Below are positions 42,305-51,867 of a stretch of 64,000 bases of DNA, piece after piece. The stretch's first letter is position 1. The number at the start of each line of letters is the position of its first letter. A program made the position numbers and the translations under genes. Below the pieces are notes generated by a model that saw only the letters and a program-made list of their open reading frames with translations, ran no database searches and had not been told where the DNA came from. This stretch comes from Streptomyces sp. NBC_00659 (GTDB lineage: Bacteria; Actinomycetota; Actinomycetes; Streptomycetales; Streptomycetaceae), in the NCBI RefSeq assembly GCF_036226925.1, contig NZ_CP109031.1:9052001-9116000 (forward strand), read 5' to 3'.

Positions 42305-45300
42305 TCACGACGTGCCGTTCGCCCCGGGGACGCCCACGCGCTCCGCCCACTCCGCCTCCGGCGACCAGAGCAGGGCGCCGTCGGCGGATCCCGCTCCGCC
42401 GCCTCCGGCGGACCACGATCCGGGTCCTCCGGCTTCGCGGTCACCGCCGCCGGCCGCGGCCGGCCGTTCGTTCCGGGCGGTGAGCCGGAACCCGACCGTG
42501 TAGGTGCGGGTGACGGAACCGTTGGCCGAGGTCACCCGGACGGTACGGGTGGTGAACCGGGACCCGGCCGACGAGAGGACCGAACCGCCCTCGGTGACCT
42601 TCACCCGGGCGCCAGACTGGGCCGGTACGGCGGAGACGGCCGGGATCCTCTTGTTTCTCGGCCAGTCGACGACGTACGTGGACACCTCCGGATCGAAGCC
42701 GTCGATCGCGACGCCCCCCACCGTGATCGAGTCGGCGTCGGCGACGCTCGCCCTGGTGGCGTCGGAGGAGTTCGTCACCGTGACCGAACCGTCGGCGCCC
42801 ACGACCACGTGCGCCGCCATCGCGGCCGCCAGGTTGATCCGCTGCCAGCTCGCTCCGCCGTCCGCGGTGAGGTCGAGCGGGTACCCGGAGTCCGTCGCGG
42901 TCTGTTCCAGGACCTGAGTGCGCTGCTCGGTGGTCAGGTCCGGGAAGGCCGTGACGAGCAGGGCCGCCGCGTCGGCCGGCGTCCTGAGCGTCTGCCCCGC
43001 CTTCGCCACCTGGGAGAACCCGTAGGTGAGGCGCCGTGTGTACAGCTCGACGTCCTGCGTCGTGCTCAGGCCGGAGTAGGGGTCGCCCGCGCAGGCCGCG
43101 AGCGTGTCCCCGTACCCTTCCGTCTCGCACTGCGCGAGCAGCACGTTCTCGATCTCGGTGTGGGCCTGCAGCAGCAGCTCCCGGAATTCGGGGTCCGCCC
43201 ACCGGTGTGCCACGGTGGCCTGTCCGGTGATGCGGCCGCCCATGACGTCCAGCGGGTAGTGGAACCCGAGGACGACGCGGTTGTCCCCGTACTCCGAGGT
43301 GCGCGCGAGGATCGACGGTGCCAGTTCCGGCAGGAGCGTGGCGAGGACGGTCCCGGCTTCGTAGCCGCCGTAGGTGTGGCCGCTCGGGTACGAGCCGCTG
43401 GTGGCGAGGCTGCCGTAGGAGCCGTCCTGCGACTCGTAGATCTCACCGCCGTCGCCGACGAACCCGAGCCGCACGTACGGGCGCTGGTAGCCGTAGTGGT
43501 TCTTCGCCGCGTCGACCTTGTCGAGGCCCTTCGTGACCCGGGAGAACAGTGCGCTCGTCTTGGGCAGCCGGCCGCTGCTCAGGGCGTCGCCGTAGATCCG
43601 GCCGAGCCGGGAGCCGAGTCCGTCGGCCATCGTGACGGTGGCGCTGTGCGTCGCGTCCACCTCGGCGCGGTCCACCTCCTTCTGTGTGGCCGCGTTGTTG
43701 ATGGCCACGGCGGTCCTGTCGTTCTCCGCGGTGGGTGAAGTGCCGTTCGGCACCTTGGTGTTGGCGCCGAGGATGTCGGAGCGCAGGTCGTCGGCGCCAC
43801 TGAGAAGACCGTAGAAGTAGTCGCTCCCGTCGCCGGTCGTCGGCCAACTGTCCGACGGGTAGGCCGCGTTCAGCGCGTCGTCCGGGAAGGGGGACGGCAC
43901 ATAGGTCGGGCCGGAGGCGTCCGCCGTGGCCGCTGCGGTTCCCGAGGCGGGCGCGGCACTGTCGGCGGAGGTTCCGGCCAGGGTGACCGCGGTGACGGTC
44001 GCCGTGTGTGCCTTCGCCCTGCCGGCGGCCGTGAGGAGCGCGGTGGCCGTGGTGGCGGGAACGTGTGCGGTGGTGCCGTCGTCGAGGGCCACGGTGTAGC
44101 CGATGATCGGGAATCCGCCGTCGCCGCCCGCTCGCCAGGTCACGCGGACCTGCCGGCCGTCGGTGATCACCCCCGTCACGGCCGGCGTCTGCGGCTTGCC
44201 CCCGCCGGTCACCACGGGTGCCGTGGCCGGACTCGGGTGCGAGGTGCCGACCGCGTTCACCGCGCGGACGCGCGCCGTGAACGACCTGCCCGCCCGTAGC
44301 CGGGTGAACGTCGTGCGCCGGCTGTCCGGATCGTGGATCTCGACCTGGTGGCCGTCGTCGAGGGTGACCTCGTAGCCGGTGACCGGTGAGCCGCCGGTGT
44401 CCCCGGGCGCGGACCAGGCGACGGTCACGCTCGTGCCGGACGAGATCGCCGACACGGCGTCGGGCGCGGCCGGTACCGCCTTGGGCTTGGTGGTGAGCGC
44501 GGCCCGGGCGCGGTCGAGCGCGCCGTACCGCGCGGTGAGCGTCTCGTCCGTGGCCGCGGTGTCCGCGACCGCGGTCCTCGCCTCGGCGAGCGCCTCGGTG
44601 AACGCCGTCCACGACGTGTCCGTGTAGCGGGCGTCGTCGAGGGCCGACGCGGTCGCGACCAGGTCCTCCAGTCTCAGCCTCGGGAGCGGGATCAGCTGCT
44701 TGGCGGCGAGGGTGAGGTCGCGGGTCCGGGTGTCGACTTCGAGCTGGGTCACGGCGTCGGCGTCGGCGAGGGTGCGCGCGGCGGCGAGTTCGCGCCGGTA
44801 CACACCGAAGTCGATCGTGTCGTAGCGCTCCGCGTCGCCGGAGAGCCCCGCGTACCGGTCGATCGCCTTGTGCAGGGCGGACCTGTCCGTGACGGCGGGC
44901 GTCTCGACGTGGGCGAAGGTGATCCGGCCCAGGTTCGCCACGTACGGGTGCGAGGAGTCCGCGGTCGTCACCAGCCGCAGGTGGACGCTGTGCGTGCCGG
45001 TGATCGCCTCGGGCAGTGTCAGGCTCGTTGTCCCTCCCGAGGACCACGCGGCTCCCGTGACGGGCAACGGTACGGTCGCGTACGGCGTCCCGGGGCTGCC
45101 CGCGTCGAAGGAGTCCAGGTAGAGCTGGACGGCGGAACCGGTGCCGCAGCGGGCGGAGTTGTTGACGTAGGTGATCGTGACGGTGTTTTTCGGGGAGCCG
45201 CCGAAGCCGATGTCCCCGTAGTCGAGCCAGGCCCCGTCGTAGGTGCCGCCGAGGTCGGTGGTGGACCCCGAACCGCTCCAGCCGACCGGCTCGCTCTTGA

Positions 45301-48300
45301 GCCCGCCGCCGCTGTGCGAGCGGAACGCCGTGGCGTCGAACGCCACCGGGGCGCCCGCTTCCTGAGTCAGTGTCAGTGAGTACACGTTGGCCACGTAGGG
45401 CTGGGAGGCCGTCTGCGTGCTGGAGACGAAGGCGGCGTACACGTCCTGGACGCCGCTGAAGATGCCCGGATCGAGCTGGACGGTCGTGGTGGCGACGGTT
45501 CCCCAGCCCGATCCGCTGTAGTCGAGCGGGATGTCGACACTCTTCGGCCCGTCCTTCGAGCCGAGGTGCAGTTCGAGGTGCGAGTCCGCCGCCGCACGCG
45601 ACCGGGGCTTGTCATAGCGGACGGTGACCGTGTCGGCGCCGTCGCGGAGGTCGGTGTCCTTCCACTCGGCCCACGCCCCGTTCGTCGTGTTCTCGAAGAT
45701 GCCGTTCGCCAGGTCGAGCGGGAGTGAACCGCCGCCGGTCGCGGTGCTGTCGGCCGCGGTCAGCGTGGCGAGCGTGGTCGAGGGGGACGAGGACACCTCG
45801 TACGGAGAGAACTGGTACCGGTCGAAGTTCGACACCCACTGCTGACCGGACGGGGCATGGAAGACGAACGTCGCACTCGACGCGCCCAGCAGGGCGTCCG
45901 GGTCGGTGACGGCCGCCCTCACCGTGCTGTAGTACTGCCATCCGCCGGTTCCGGGGAGCTGGACGGTGGCGACGAGGGGACCGTCGGCCGCCCCGGCGTG
46001 GATGTCGACGCTGCTCGGTCTCGCGTTCGTCGCCTGCGAGTTGGCGTAGCGGACCGAGACGCTGCGCGGGGCGACCCCGCCGAAGTCCAGCTTCGTGAAC
46101 CGCTCCCAGGATCCCTCGGTGACGCCACCGAGGTCGCCGTCCGAGTAGTACGCCTCGCTCACGAGGCTGGGGCCCTCCTTCTGGTCGGGGTCCTCGGCCT
46201 GGAGGACGGCGAAGCCCCCCTCGTCGATGGTGAGCGCGTCGACGGCGGACCGCAGCGCGTCGTCCGCTGCCATGATCGTGCCTGTCGCGGAAGCGGTGTC
46301 CGCGAGGACGGTCCGCGCGCGGTCGAGCGCCGACCGGAACACATTCCACGAGCCGTCGGAGTAGTTGCCTTCGCGCACCAGCACGGCCTGGTCGACGAGC
46401 GCGCCGAGCGCCTCGCGATGCACCGCGGCGGCGGACAGGACGAGCGGGTCGGTCGGAGACACCCCGGTGCCGTGCACCGTCGAGGCCCGTACCCCGTGGG
46501 CGAAGGCCGCGTCCTGGAAGGTGATGCCGAAGCGCGCGTCGGCCCGCGTGCTGCCGGTGAGCGACAGCGTCGCCGTACGCGAGCCGCTGACGCGGAGGTC
46601 CGCCGTGACACCGCCCGGCAGTCCGGTCACGGTCGCCGCCCCCGACCTGGTCAGGCTGGTGCCCTTGCGGGCGGCGAACTCCGCCGGTCCGGACAGGGTG
46701 AGCTTCAGGGCGCCGTCGACGACGCCGTCCGATCCGGTGCCGACCGTGCCCGGGGCCGCGGAGACGACGGTGTCGCGCCGGTCCGTTCCCGTGCCGCCAC
46801 CGGTGTCGCCCGAGTCGGTGTCGAGCGAGTACGCGGGCTTGGTGTGCGCGCCCCACCGGGAGGGCTTGGAGCCCATCGTGAAGTCCAGGGTTCCGCCCGA
46901 GACGATCTGCGAGTAGTCGAGCCACGTGTTGTCGAACCGCGAACCGTTGAGGGTCGCGCTCTGCACGTAGTAGTCGCTCGGCGACACACCCTCGGCCTTC
47001 ACCGTGAACCGGGCGCCGTTCGCGTAGCGGATCGTCGTGGAGTCGAAGAACGGACTGCCGATCTGGAACTGGCTGGAACCGGCGGTCACCGGGAACAGAC
47101 CGAGGGCCGCGCCGACGAACATCGTCGACATGGTGCCGGCGTCATTGTCCATGGTCGGCAGGAAGCCCCGGGGGGAGAGCTTGTAGACCTGGGTCCTGAC
47201 CGGCGGACGGAACTCGCCGCCGGAGCTGGGGACTTCGTTCGAGGAGCCCGTCGCGATGTAGCGGTTCCAGGTCGTGCCCGTGTAGATGGCCCGCACCCAC
47301 TTCTGCGTCAGGCTCGGCTCACCGACGTAGTTGAAGAGGTACGGGGCCTGGAGGTCGATCTCGTTGGCGTTGGAGTGCAGCATGGCCGAGCCGTCGTCGG
47401 CGCCGGAGTCCTCGCCGAACATGTGCTCCACGGCGGCCTTGCCCGCTTTCGCGCCGCCCATGGCCTCGATGAGGCCGCCCATGTCGTACGCGTCGTACCA
47501 GTGGTACTGCCAGAGCGTGCCCTGGTAGAGGCCGGCCGCCTCGAACTTCTCGTAGTCCGCGCTCTGCCAGTCACCGCTCGCGGCGCGCGGGGTGAGCAGG
47601 CCGACCTCGGTGCCGTCTCCGGCCGTCCAGGCGCCGGACTTCACGAGGTTGTCGATCGCCATGGTCGACTGCGTACGCAGTTTTTGCGCGTCCGCCTTCC
47701 TGCCGAGCGCGTCGGCGATGACGGAGAGCGCCCACTGGTCGTACCCGCGCTGGACGGTCGTGCCGGGATCCCCGGTGACATAACCCTGCCGCAGCTGCGC
47801 TCCCGTGTAGTACCCGGAGTACGACATCAGCGCGGGGTAGGCCTCGTCGAGCCGGTCGAAGTTCTTGTAGCCCTTGGACAGCGCGTCGGCGACCAGGACG
47901 GCCGAGCGCTCCCACCGCACGGTCGGGACCGAGTGGGTGAGGCTGCCGGGGCTCTTGCCCGCTGTGTGCGCGTCGGCGAAGAGCTCGATGAGCGACTGCA
48001 CCATGTCCCGGTAGGTGGCCGGGTCGATGTACGCCTCGACGGAGTACTTGCGGAAGTCGTCCCAGGTGGACCAACCGTCGTAGTACGTATAGCCGTTCGT
48101 CTTGTGCACCGCGCCGTCCACCCCGCGGTACGTTCCGCTGGTGCTGGTGGCGTTCACCGGCAGCGCGTACATGCGGTACAGGTGCGTGTAGAACTCCCGG
48201 GTGAGCGTCGACCCGGGGTCGGACGTCGCGGAGGCGCGTACGTCGACGGCGCCGAGCGCGCGGTTCCAGTCCGCCCGGGTCCGCTCGCGGGCCTGGTCGA

Positions 48301-49342
48301 AGGTGAGGTCGCCCACCTCGTTCCGCTGGTCGGTCGCGGCCTGTTCGGCGCTGATCGGCGACAGCGTGATGCGCAGTTCGATGTCGTCCCCGGCGGACCG
48401 GTCGAACCCGAGGACGGCACCGGTGTCGGACCCGTCCTGCGTGGTCGCGTCGCTCAGCCCCCCGTCGGGGCCCCAGCTCTTCAGGGTAGTCACGGGGACG
48501 TTCGTGGTGGCGGTGTAATACAGCTTGTACGAGGCGCCGTTGAACGACCCGGCGATGAGCCCGCCGATCAAGGTGGTCCCGTCCGGGAGCGTCGTCGCCT
48601 TCAGGGTCGAACGGGTGCGGCTGGTGAAGTTGTTCGCCAGGTCCAGGACGAGCTCGGGGTCCGACCCGGAGGGGAAGCTGTACCGTTCCAGCGCCGTGCG
48701 CGTCGTCGCGGTCACCTCGGCCTGGACGGTGCCGGAGTCCTGCGTCACCGACGAAGCGGCTCCGGAGACGGAACCGAGCCCCACCTGGTAGGACCCGGGT
48801 GTCGCGGTCTCGTCGTCGTGGTCGTACGCGTGGGCGTAGGTGCTGGGGGAGGGGCGTTTGTCGTACCGGACGGAGGTCGGGACGACGAGCAGGTCGCCAC
48901 CGCCTCCCGAGCCGCCGACGCCGTCGAGGTTCGTCGCGGTGAACCCGGCTATGTGGTCCTCGTCGTAGCCGTACCCGGAGTGGTTGCGGTTCGGCGTGGT
49001 CATCGGGTTGACCTTGGCCAGACCGTGCGGCGCCTGGGCGCCCGGCAGGTCGTTGCCGTCGTCGCCCGCGGTCGACACGAACGGGTCGACGAGCTTCGTG
49101 TAGTCGGTCCCGTCGGAGGACCCGCCGGACGTTGCGCCTGACGTCCCGCCCGATGTCCCGGCGGACGCTGCGGACATGGTGGGGAAGGGCACTGCCGCAG
49201 CCGTGCCGACGCCAGCCGGTGCGGCCAGGGTGAGCGCTCCGGTGAGCAGCGCGACGGCCGCCGCGCGCAGCGGCCGGAGACCGCGCCCGGCTGACCCAGG
49301 AAGCATGGCGCGGAACACGGGGGGACGGGATCTGATGGGCAC
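42305..49342 (-). CDS. Secreted GH92 alpha-mannosidase fused to CBM6, FIVAR, Fn3 and PAP2 phosphatase domains
   Basis: The 2345-residue protein has a signal peptide (residues 20-52) and these approximate domains. GH92 80-830 has the acid Glu in NANEIDLQAPYLFNY near 662 and the base Asp pair in PTMDNDAGTMSTMF near 734. CBM6-like modules lie at 1049-1180, 1190-1320 and 1334-1480. FIVAR helical bundles lie at 967-1037, 1486-1547 and 1550-1617. Fn3 lies at 1624-1710 and 1717-1800. The PAP2-type acid phosphatase domain 1814-2054 has KNHYGYQRPYVRLGF, SGSYPSGHTYGGYE and GDNRVVLGFHYPLDVMGG, a full K-RP/PSGH/R-H-D set. A C-terminal beta domain ends the chain. It should act outside the cell on mannose glycans, possibly phosphorylated. 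GTG 49342 follows GGAGAGG. Confidence 0.9.
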   Translation of the reverse strand: MPIRSRPPVFRAMLPGSAGRGLRPLRAAAVALLTGALTLAAPAGVGTAAAVPFPTMSAASAGTSGGTSGATSGGSSDGTDYTKLVDPFVSTAGDDGNDLPGAQAPHGLAKVNPMTTPNRNHSGYGYDEDHIAGFTATNLDGVGGSGGGGDLLVVPTSVRYDKRPSPSTYAHAYDHDDETATPGSYQVGLGSVSGAASSVTQDSGTVQAEVTATTRTALERYSFPSGSDPELVLDLANNFTSRTRSTLKATTLPDGTTLIGGLIAGSFNGASYKLYYTATTNVPVTTLKSWGPDGGLSDATTQDGSDTGAVLGFDRSAGDDIELRITLSPISAEQAATDQRNEVGDLTFDQARERTRADWNRALGAVDVRASATSDPGSTLTREFYTHLYRMYALPVNATSTSGTYRGVDGAVHKTNGYTYYDGWSTWDDFRKYSVEAYIDPATYRDMVQSLIELFADAHTAGKSPGSLTHSVPTVRWERSAVLVADALSKGYKNFDRLDEAYPALMSYSGYYTGAQLRQGYVTGDPGTTVQRGYDQWALSVIADALGRKADAQKLRTQSTMAIDNLVKSGAWTAGDGTEVGLLTPRAASGDWQSADYEKFEAAGLYQGTLWQYHWYDAYDMGGLIEAMGGAKAGKAAVEHMFGEDSGADDGSAMLHSNANEIDLQAPYLFNYVGEPSLTQKWVRAIYTGTTWNRYIATGSSNEVPSSGGEFRPPVRTQVYKLSPRGFLPTMDNDAGTMSTMFVGAALGLFPVTAGSSQFQIGSPFFDSTTIRYANGARFTVKAEGVSPSDYYVQSATLNGSRFDNTWLDYSQIVSGGTLDFTMGSKPSRWGAHTKPAYSLDTDSGDTGGGTGTDRRDTVVSAAPGTVGTGSDGVVDGALKLTLSGPAEFAARKGTSLTRSGAATVTGLPGGVTADLRVSGSRTATLSLTGSTRADARFGITFQDAAFAHGVRASTVHGTGVSPTDPLVLSAAAVHREALGALVDQAVLVREGNYSDGSWNVFRSALDRARTVLADTASATGTIMAADDALRSAVDALTIDEGGFAVLQAEDPDQKEGPSLVSEAYYSDGDLGGVTEGSWERFTKLDFGGVAPRSVSVRYANSQATNARPSSVDIHAGAADGPLVATVQLPGTGGWQYYSTVRAAVTDPDALLGASSATFVFHAPSGQQWVSNFDRYQFSPYEVSSSPSTTLATLTAADSTATGGGSLPLDLANGIFENTTNGAWAEWKDTDLRDGADTVTVRYDKPRSRAAADSHLELHLGSKDGPKSVDIPLDYSGSGWGTVATTTVQLDPGIFSGVQDVYAAFVSSTQTASQPYVANVYSLTLTQEAGAPVAFDATAFRSHSGGGLKSEPVGWSGSGSTTDLGGTYDGAWLDYGDIGFGGSPKNTVTITYVNNSARCGTGSAVQLYLDSFDAGSPGTPYATVPLPVTGAAWSSGGTTSLTLPEAITGTHSVHLRLVTTADSSHPYVANLGRITFAHVETPAVTDRSALHKAIDRYAGLSGDAERYDTIDFGVYRRELAAARTLADADAVTQLEVDTRTRDLTLAAKQLIPLPRLRLEDLVATASALDDARYTDTSWTAFTEALAEARTAVADTAATDETLTARYGALDRARAALTTKPKAVPAAPDAVSAISSGTSVTVAWSAPGDTGGSPVTGYEVTLDDGHQVEIHDPDSRRTTFTRLRAGRSFTARVRAVNAVGTSHPSPATAPVVTGGGKPQTPAVTGVITDGRQVRVTWRAGGDGGFPIIGYTVALDDGTTAHVPATTATALLTAAGRAKAHTATVTAVTLAGTSADSAAPASGTAAATADASGPTYVPSPFPDDALNAAYPSDSWPTTGDGSDYFYGLLSGADDLRSDILGANTKVPNGTSPTAENDRTAVAINNAATQKEVDRAEVDATHSATVTMADGLGSRLGRIYGDALSSGRLPKTSALFSRVTKGLDKVDAAKNHYGYQRPYVRLGFVGDGGEIYESQDGSYGSLATSGSYPSGHTYGGYEAGTVLATLLPELAPSILARTSEYGDNRVVLGFHYPLDVMGGRITGQATVAHRWADPEFRELLLQAHTEIENVLLAQCETEGYGDTLAACAGDPYSGLSTTQDVELYTRRLTYGFSQVAKAGQTLRTPADAAALLVTAFPDLTTEQRTQVLEQTATDSGYPLDLTADGGASWQRINLAAAMAAHVVVGADGSVTVTNSSDATRASVADADSITVGGVAIDGFDPEVSTYVVDWPRNKRIPAVSAVPAQSGARVKVTEGGSVLSSAGSRFTTRTVRVTSANGSVTRTYTVGFRLTARNERPAAAGGGDREAGGPGSWSAGGGGAGSADGALLWSPEAEWAERVGVPGANGTS

Positions 49343-49591
49343 GTAACCTCTCCAGCGTCGCTCATACGCACGCACGGTCCGGCTCATCGGAAGACAACGT
49401 TGTCGGCCCGGGGCGCCAGGCGTGCAACTCGGGGTGGGACGGAAGCGGACACACAGGATGGCATCCGTACACCGGATTGCACCCCTCCGTGTTCACGACC
49501 GTGCGCAATGAGACACGGAGAAGGCGTACAGCGGGCGAACGACATGCGTACGACGGACGCGTACCGGACGCCGCGACGACGACGTACGAGG

Positions 49592-49668
49592 CCTCGGGCC
49601 TGTCTGGCAACTCCCCGTCTGCCCGGCGCCCTTCGGGCGACGACGCGAATTGTCGGACAGGCCCGAGG
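49592..49668. repeat. Long inverted repeat upstream of the threonine aldolase gene
   Basis: CCTCGGGCCTGTC (49592-49604) and GACAGGCCCGAGG (49656-49668) form a perfect 13-bp stem, and the similarity continues inwards. The 15-base string TTGTCGGACAGGCCC at 49650-49664 also occurs, in the other orientation, at 23559-23573. It could be a terminator or a small dispersed element. Confidence 0.55.
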
Positions 49669-49724
49669 AGGCTCGCCGGGAACCCCGGCAGGAGGGGCCG
49701 GTTCCGGCGTGGCAGAGTGTGCGT

Positions 49725-50852
49725 GTGCCCACCACTGATTCCGCCCGTGCCACCGACGCCGCCGATGTCCCCCGCGCCGTGAACACGGCCGATGCCGCCC
49801 TCGGCGAGTCCGGCCGCCTCATCGATCTGCGCAGCGACACCGTCACCCGGCCCGGCGAGGCGATGCGCCGGGCGATGGCCGAGGCCGAGGTCGGTGACGA
49901 CGTGTTCGGTGACGATCCCACCGTCAACGCGCTCCAGGAGCGGATCGCCGGGCTGCTCGGATTCGAGTCCGCGCTGTTCGTCTCCTCGGGGACACAGAGC
50001 AACCTGTGCGCTCTGCTGACCCATTGTGGCCGCGGGGACGAGTACATCGCCGGGCAGATGGCCCACATGTACCGATGGGAGGGCGGTGGCGCCGCCGTGC
50101 TCGGAGGCATTCAGCCCCAGCCGCTGCCGCACCGGGCGGACGGGACGCTGGACCCGCTGGACATCGCGGCGGCCGTGAAGCCGGACGACTCGCACTTCGC
50201 GCGCACGCGGTTGCTCTGCCTGGAGAACACCATCGGTGGCCGGGTCGTCTCGATGGACTACCTGAAGACCGCCACGCACGTGGCCCGCGACCACGGACTC
50301 GCCACCCACCTGGACGGGGCGCGGCTGTTCAACGCCGCGGTGGCCGGCGGGGGCGATCCGTACGAGCGGGCACGGCTGATCGCCGGCCACTTCGACAGCG
50401 TGTCGGTCTGCTTCAGCAAGGGGCTGGGCGCGCCGGTCGGCTCGGCACTCGTGGGATCGCGGGAGTTCGTGGCCGAGGCACGGCGCTGGCGCAAGGTCCT
50501 CGGCGGCGGGATGCGGCAGGCCGGCGTGCTGGCGGCCGCGGCACTCCACGCGCTCGACCACCAGGTGACGCGGCTCGCCGACGACCATGCGCACGCCGCG
50601 CTGTTCGCGGAGAGCCTGAAGGACGTGCCGGGCCTGACCATGGAACCCAGCGGGACCAACATGGTCTTCGCGCGTTCCGCCCCCGGCCTCGACACCGACG
50701 AGGTGCGCGACCGACTGGCACGTCGTGGGCTGCTGTGCGCGGGATACCCGGGCCAGTTGCGCTTCGTGTTCCACCTGGACGTGACGCGCGCCGACACGGA
50801 ACGCGCGGTGCGGATCGTGCGCGAGACCCTGGCCGAGACGGCAACAGGCTGA
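49725..50852 (+). CDS. ltaE: Low-specificity threonine aldolase-type PLP enzyme
   Basis: The 375-residue protein is a fold-type I PLP enzyme of the beta-eliminating lyase/threonine aldolase family: LIDLRSDTVTRPGEAMRRAM, VGDDVFGDDPTVNALQERIA, ALFVSSGTQSNLCALL, LENTIGGRVVS, ATHLDGARLFNAAVA, and the PLP Lys in VSVCFSKGLGAPVGSALVGS. It would split L-threonine (or allo-threonine) into glycine and acetaldehyde. GTG 49725 is a likely leaderless start; in-frame starts upstream extend into a Pro/Gly-rich stretch. The symbol is assigned by family only. Confidence 0.9.
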   Translation: MPTTDSARATDAADVPRAVNTADAALGESGRLIDLRSDTVTRPGEAMRRAMAEAEVGDDVFGDDPTVNALQERIAGLLGFESALFVSSGTQSNLCALLTHCGRGDEYIAGQMAHMYRWEGGGAAVLGGIQPQPLPHRADGTLDPLDIAAAVKPDDSHFARTRLLCLENTIGGRVVSMDYLKTATHVARDHGLATHLDGARLFNAAVAGGGDPYERARLIAGHFDSVSVCFSKGLGAPVGSALVGSREFVAEARRWRKVLGGGMRQAGVLAAAALHALDHQVTRLADDHAHAALFAESLKDVPGLTMEPSGTNMVFARSAPGLDTDEVRDRLARRGLLCAGYPGQLRFVFHLDVTRADTERAVRIVRETLAETATG

Positions 50853-50936
50853 TCCCGTAGGGCTGTCTGCCCTCCCCTTCGCGGGGGGAGGGGCGAAGCC
50901 GATCGTGCGTTCGCGGGGGAGGGCCGAAGCCGGTCC

Positions 50937-51117
50937 TCCTCATCGCTGCCGGCTGGACAGCAGCACAACTCGCCTTCGAGGTCTTGGCCTGGGGCGTCCG
51001 CGCCCGCCTCAAGGACCCGCCCGCCTACGACCGCGACACGGCCACCCTGCGCAACGGCCGGCCACGGCCGCTTCATCGACGACGCCTCCTGGGGCCGCCG
51101 CCACTTCCACCACTGAC
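50937..51117 (+). pseudogene. Frameshifted gene fragment of unknown family
   Basis: One frame reads LIAAGWTAAQLAFEVLAW and then GVRARLKDPPAYDRDTATLR; a shift by one frame gives GHGRFIDDASWGRRHFHH and a stop. The two parts look like one C-terminus broken by a small indel. I do not recognise the family. Confidence 0.35.
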
Positions 51118-51139
51118 CGAACCTGAACCGGCGCCCCGC

Positions 51140-51174
51140 CCGCTCGTCCGGCCCGCTCCTCGCCGGACGAGCGG
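51140..51174. terminator. Hairpin terminator
   Basis: CCGCTCGTCCGGC and GCCGGACGAGCGG form a perfect 13-bp stem with a 9-base loop just after the decayed fragment. Confidence 0.7.
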
Positions 51175-51754
51175 CGGTAAAGCCAGGAACGGGTCGGGCC
51201 GATCACCTGCGGCCCGACCCACCAGCCCGTCCAGTAGCGGTGACCGCCTGCCCCACGGCTTCCCTCGCCATCCTCGGCATGCCTGCCGGGCCGACCCTGG
51301 CCGAGCCACCCGCACCCGTCGACGGCGACCGCACCAAGCTGAACACCCAACGGCCACCCCCGGCGCCGAGACCTCCGCGGGCCGGGCCGCAGCAGCCGAG
51401 AGTCAGTAGCGACGCCGCATGCGTCTGACGGACCCGGTGGTACGCCCAGATCGCCGGTGCAATAGATCGGCAAGGGTCCCTTCGGATCGCTGGTGGTCGC
51501 CCTTCCGTCTGTGAGTTCCAGCAGCAGGACATGCGGCGGTCCGGCCGGGACGGGCCCAGGCGCGCCACTCACCACCCGCGGTGATCCTTACGGGAGTCTG
51601 ACGTGAGTCGGATATGCCTTCAGCTCTGCCCACACATCCGCAACTCTGGTCTCGCGCATGCCGGGCCAGGGGGAGCGGAGCCACGGACTAGCATGCACAT
51701 CGAACGGAGGTCGAAGGTGCCGCCGGCAGGGCCATCACCCAAGGCCGGACTGGT

Positions 51755-51814
51755 CGTCGTCATCTCGGTACGTGAACTTCGCAGCTCGTCGTCATCTCGG
51801 TGCGTGAACTTCCC
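51755..51814 (+). repeat. Direct repeat, 27 bases with 33-base period
   Basis: TCGTCGTCATCTCGGTACGT with a GAACTTC tail occurs at 51755-51781 and again, with one change, at 51788-51814. It lies 54 bases before the transglutaminase-like gene. Confidence 0.75.
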
Positions 51815-51867
51815 AGCGCACTTGATGCGGAGCCGAAGACCTGGGAAATCGGTGAAGGTGGGCATCT

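Larger units (their letters stand above)
50853..51867. other. Gene-poor stretch with decayed sequence
   Basis: These 1015 bases hold no ORF that I accept as a gene. They include a short frameshifted protein-like fragment (50937-51117), a strong hairpin (51140-51174) and a 33-base direct repeat just before the transglutaminase-like gene. GC content falls towards 51.6 kb, unlike the neighbouring regions, which fits an old insertion or recombination site. Confidence 0.5.

Noticed and set aside
45857..49141. A 1094-codon open frame on the + strand opposite the GH92 gene
   Set aside because: It is an antisense shadow produced by the high GC content; the opposite strand shows signal peptide, domain motifs and catalytic residues.
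51009..51575. Leftward 188-codon ORF in the gene-poor stretch
   Set aside because: It has no recognisable domain or ribosome site and covers a strong hairpin; codon composition is not convincing.
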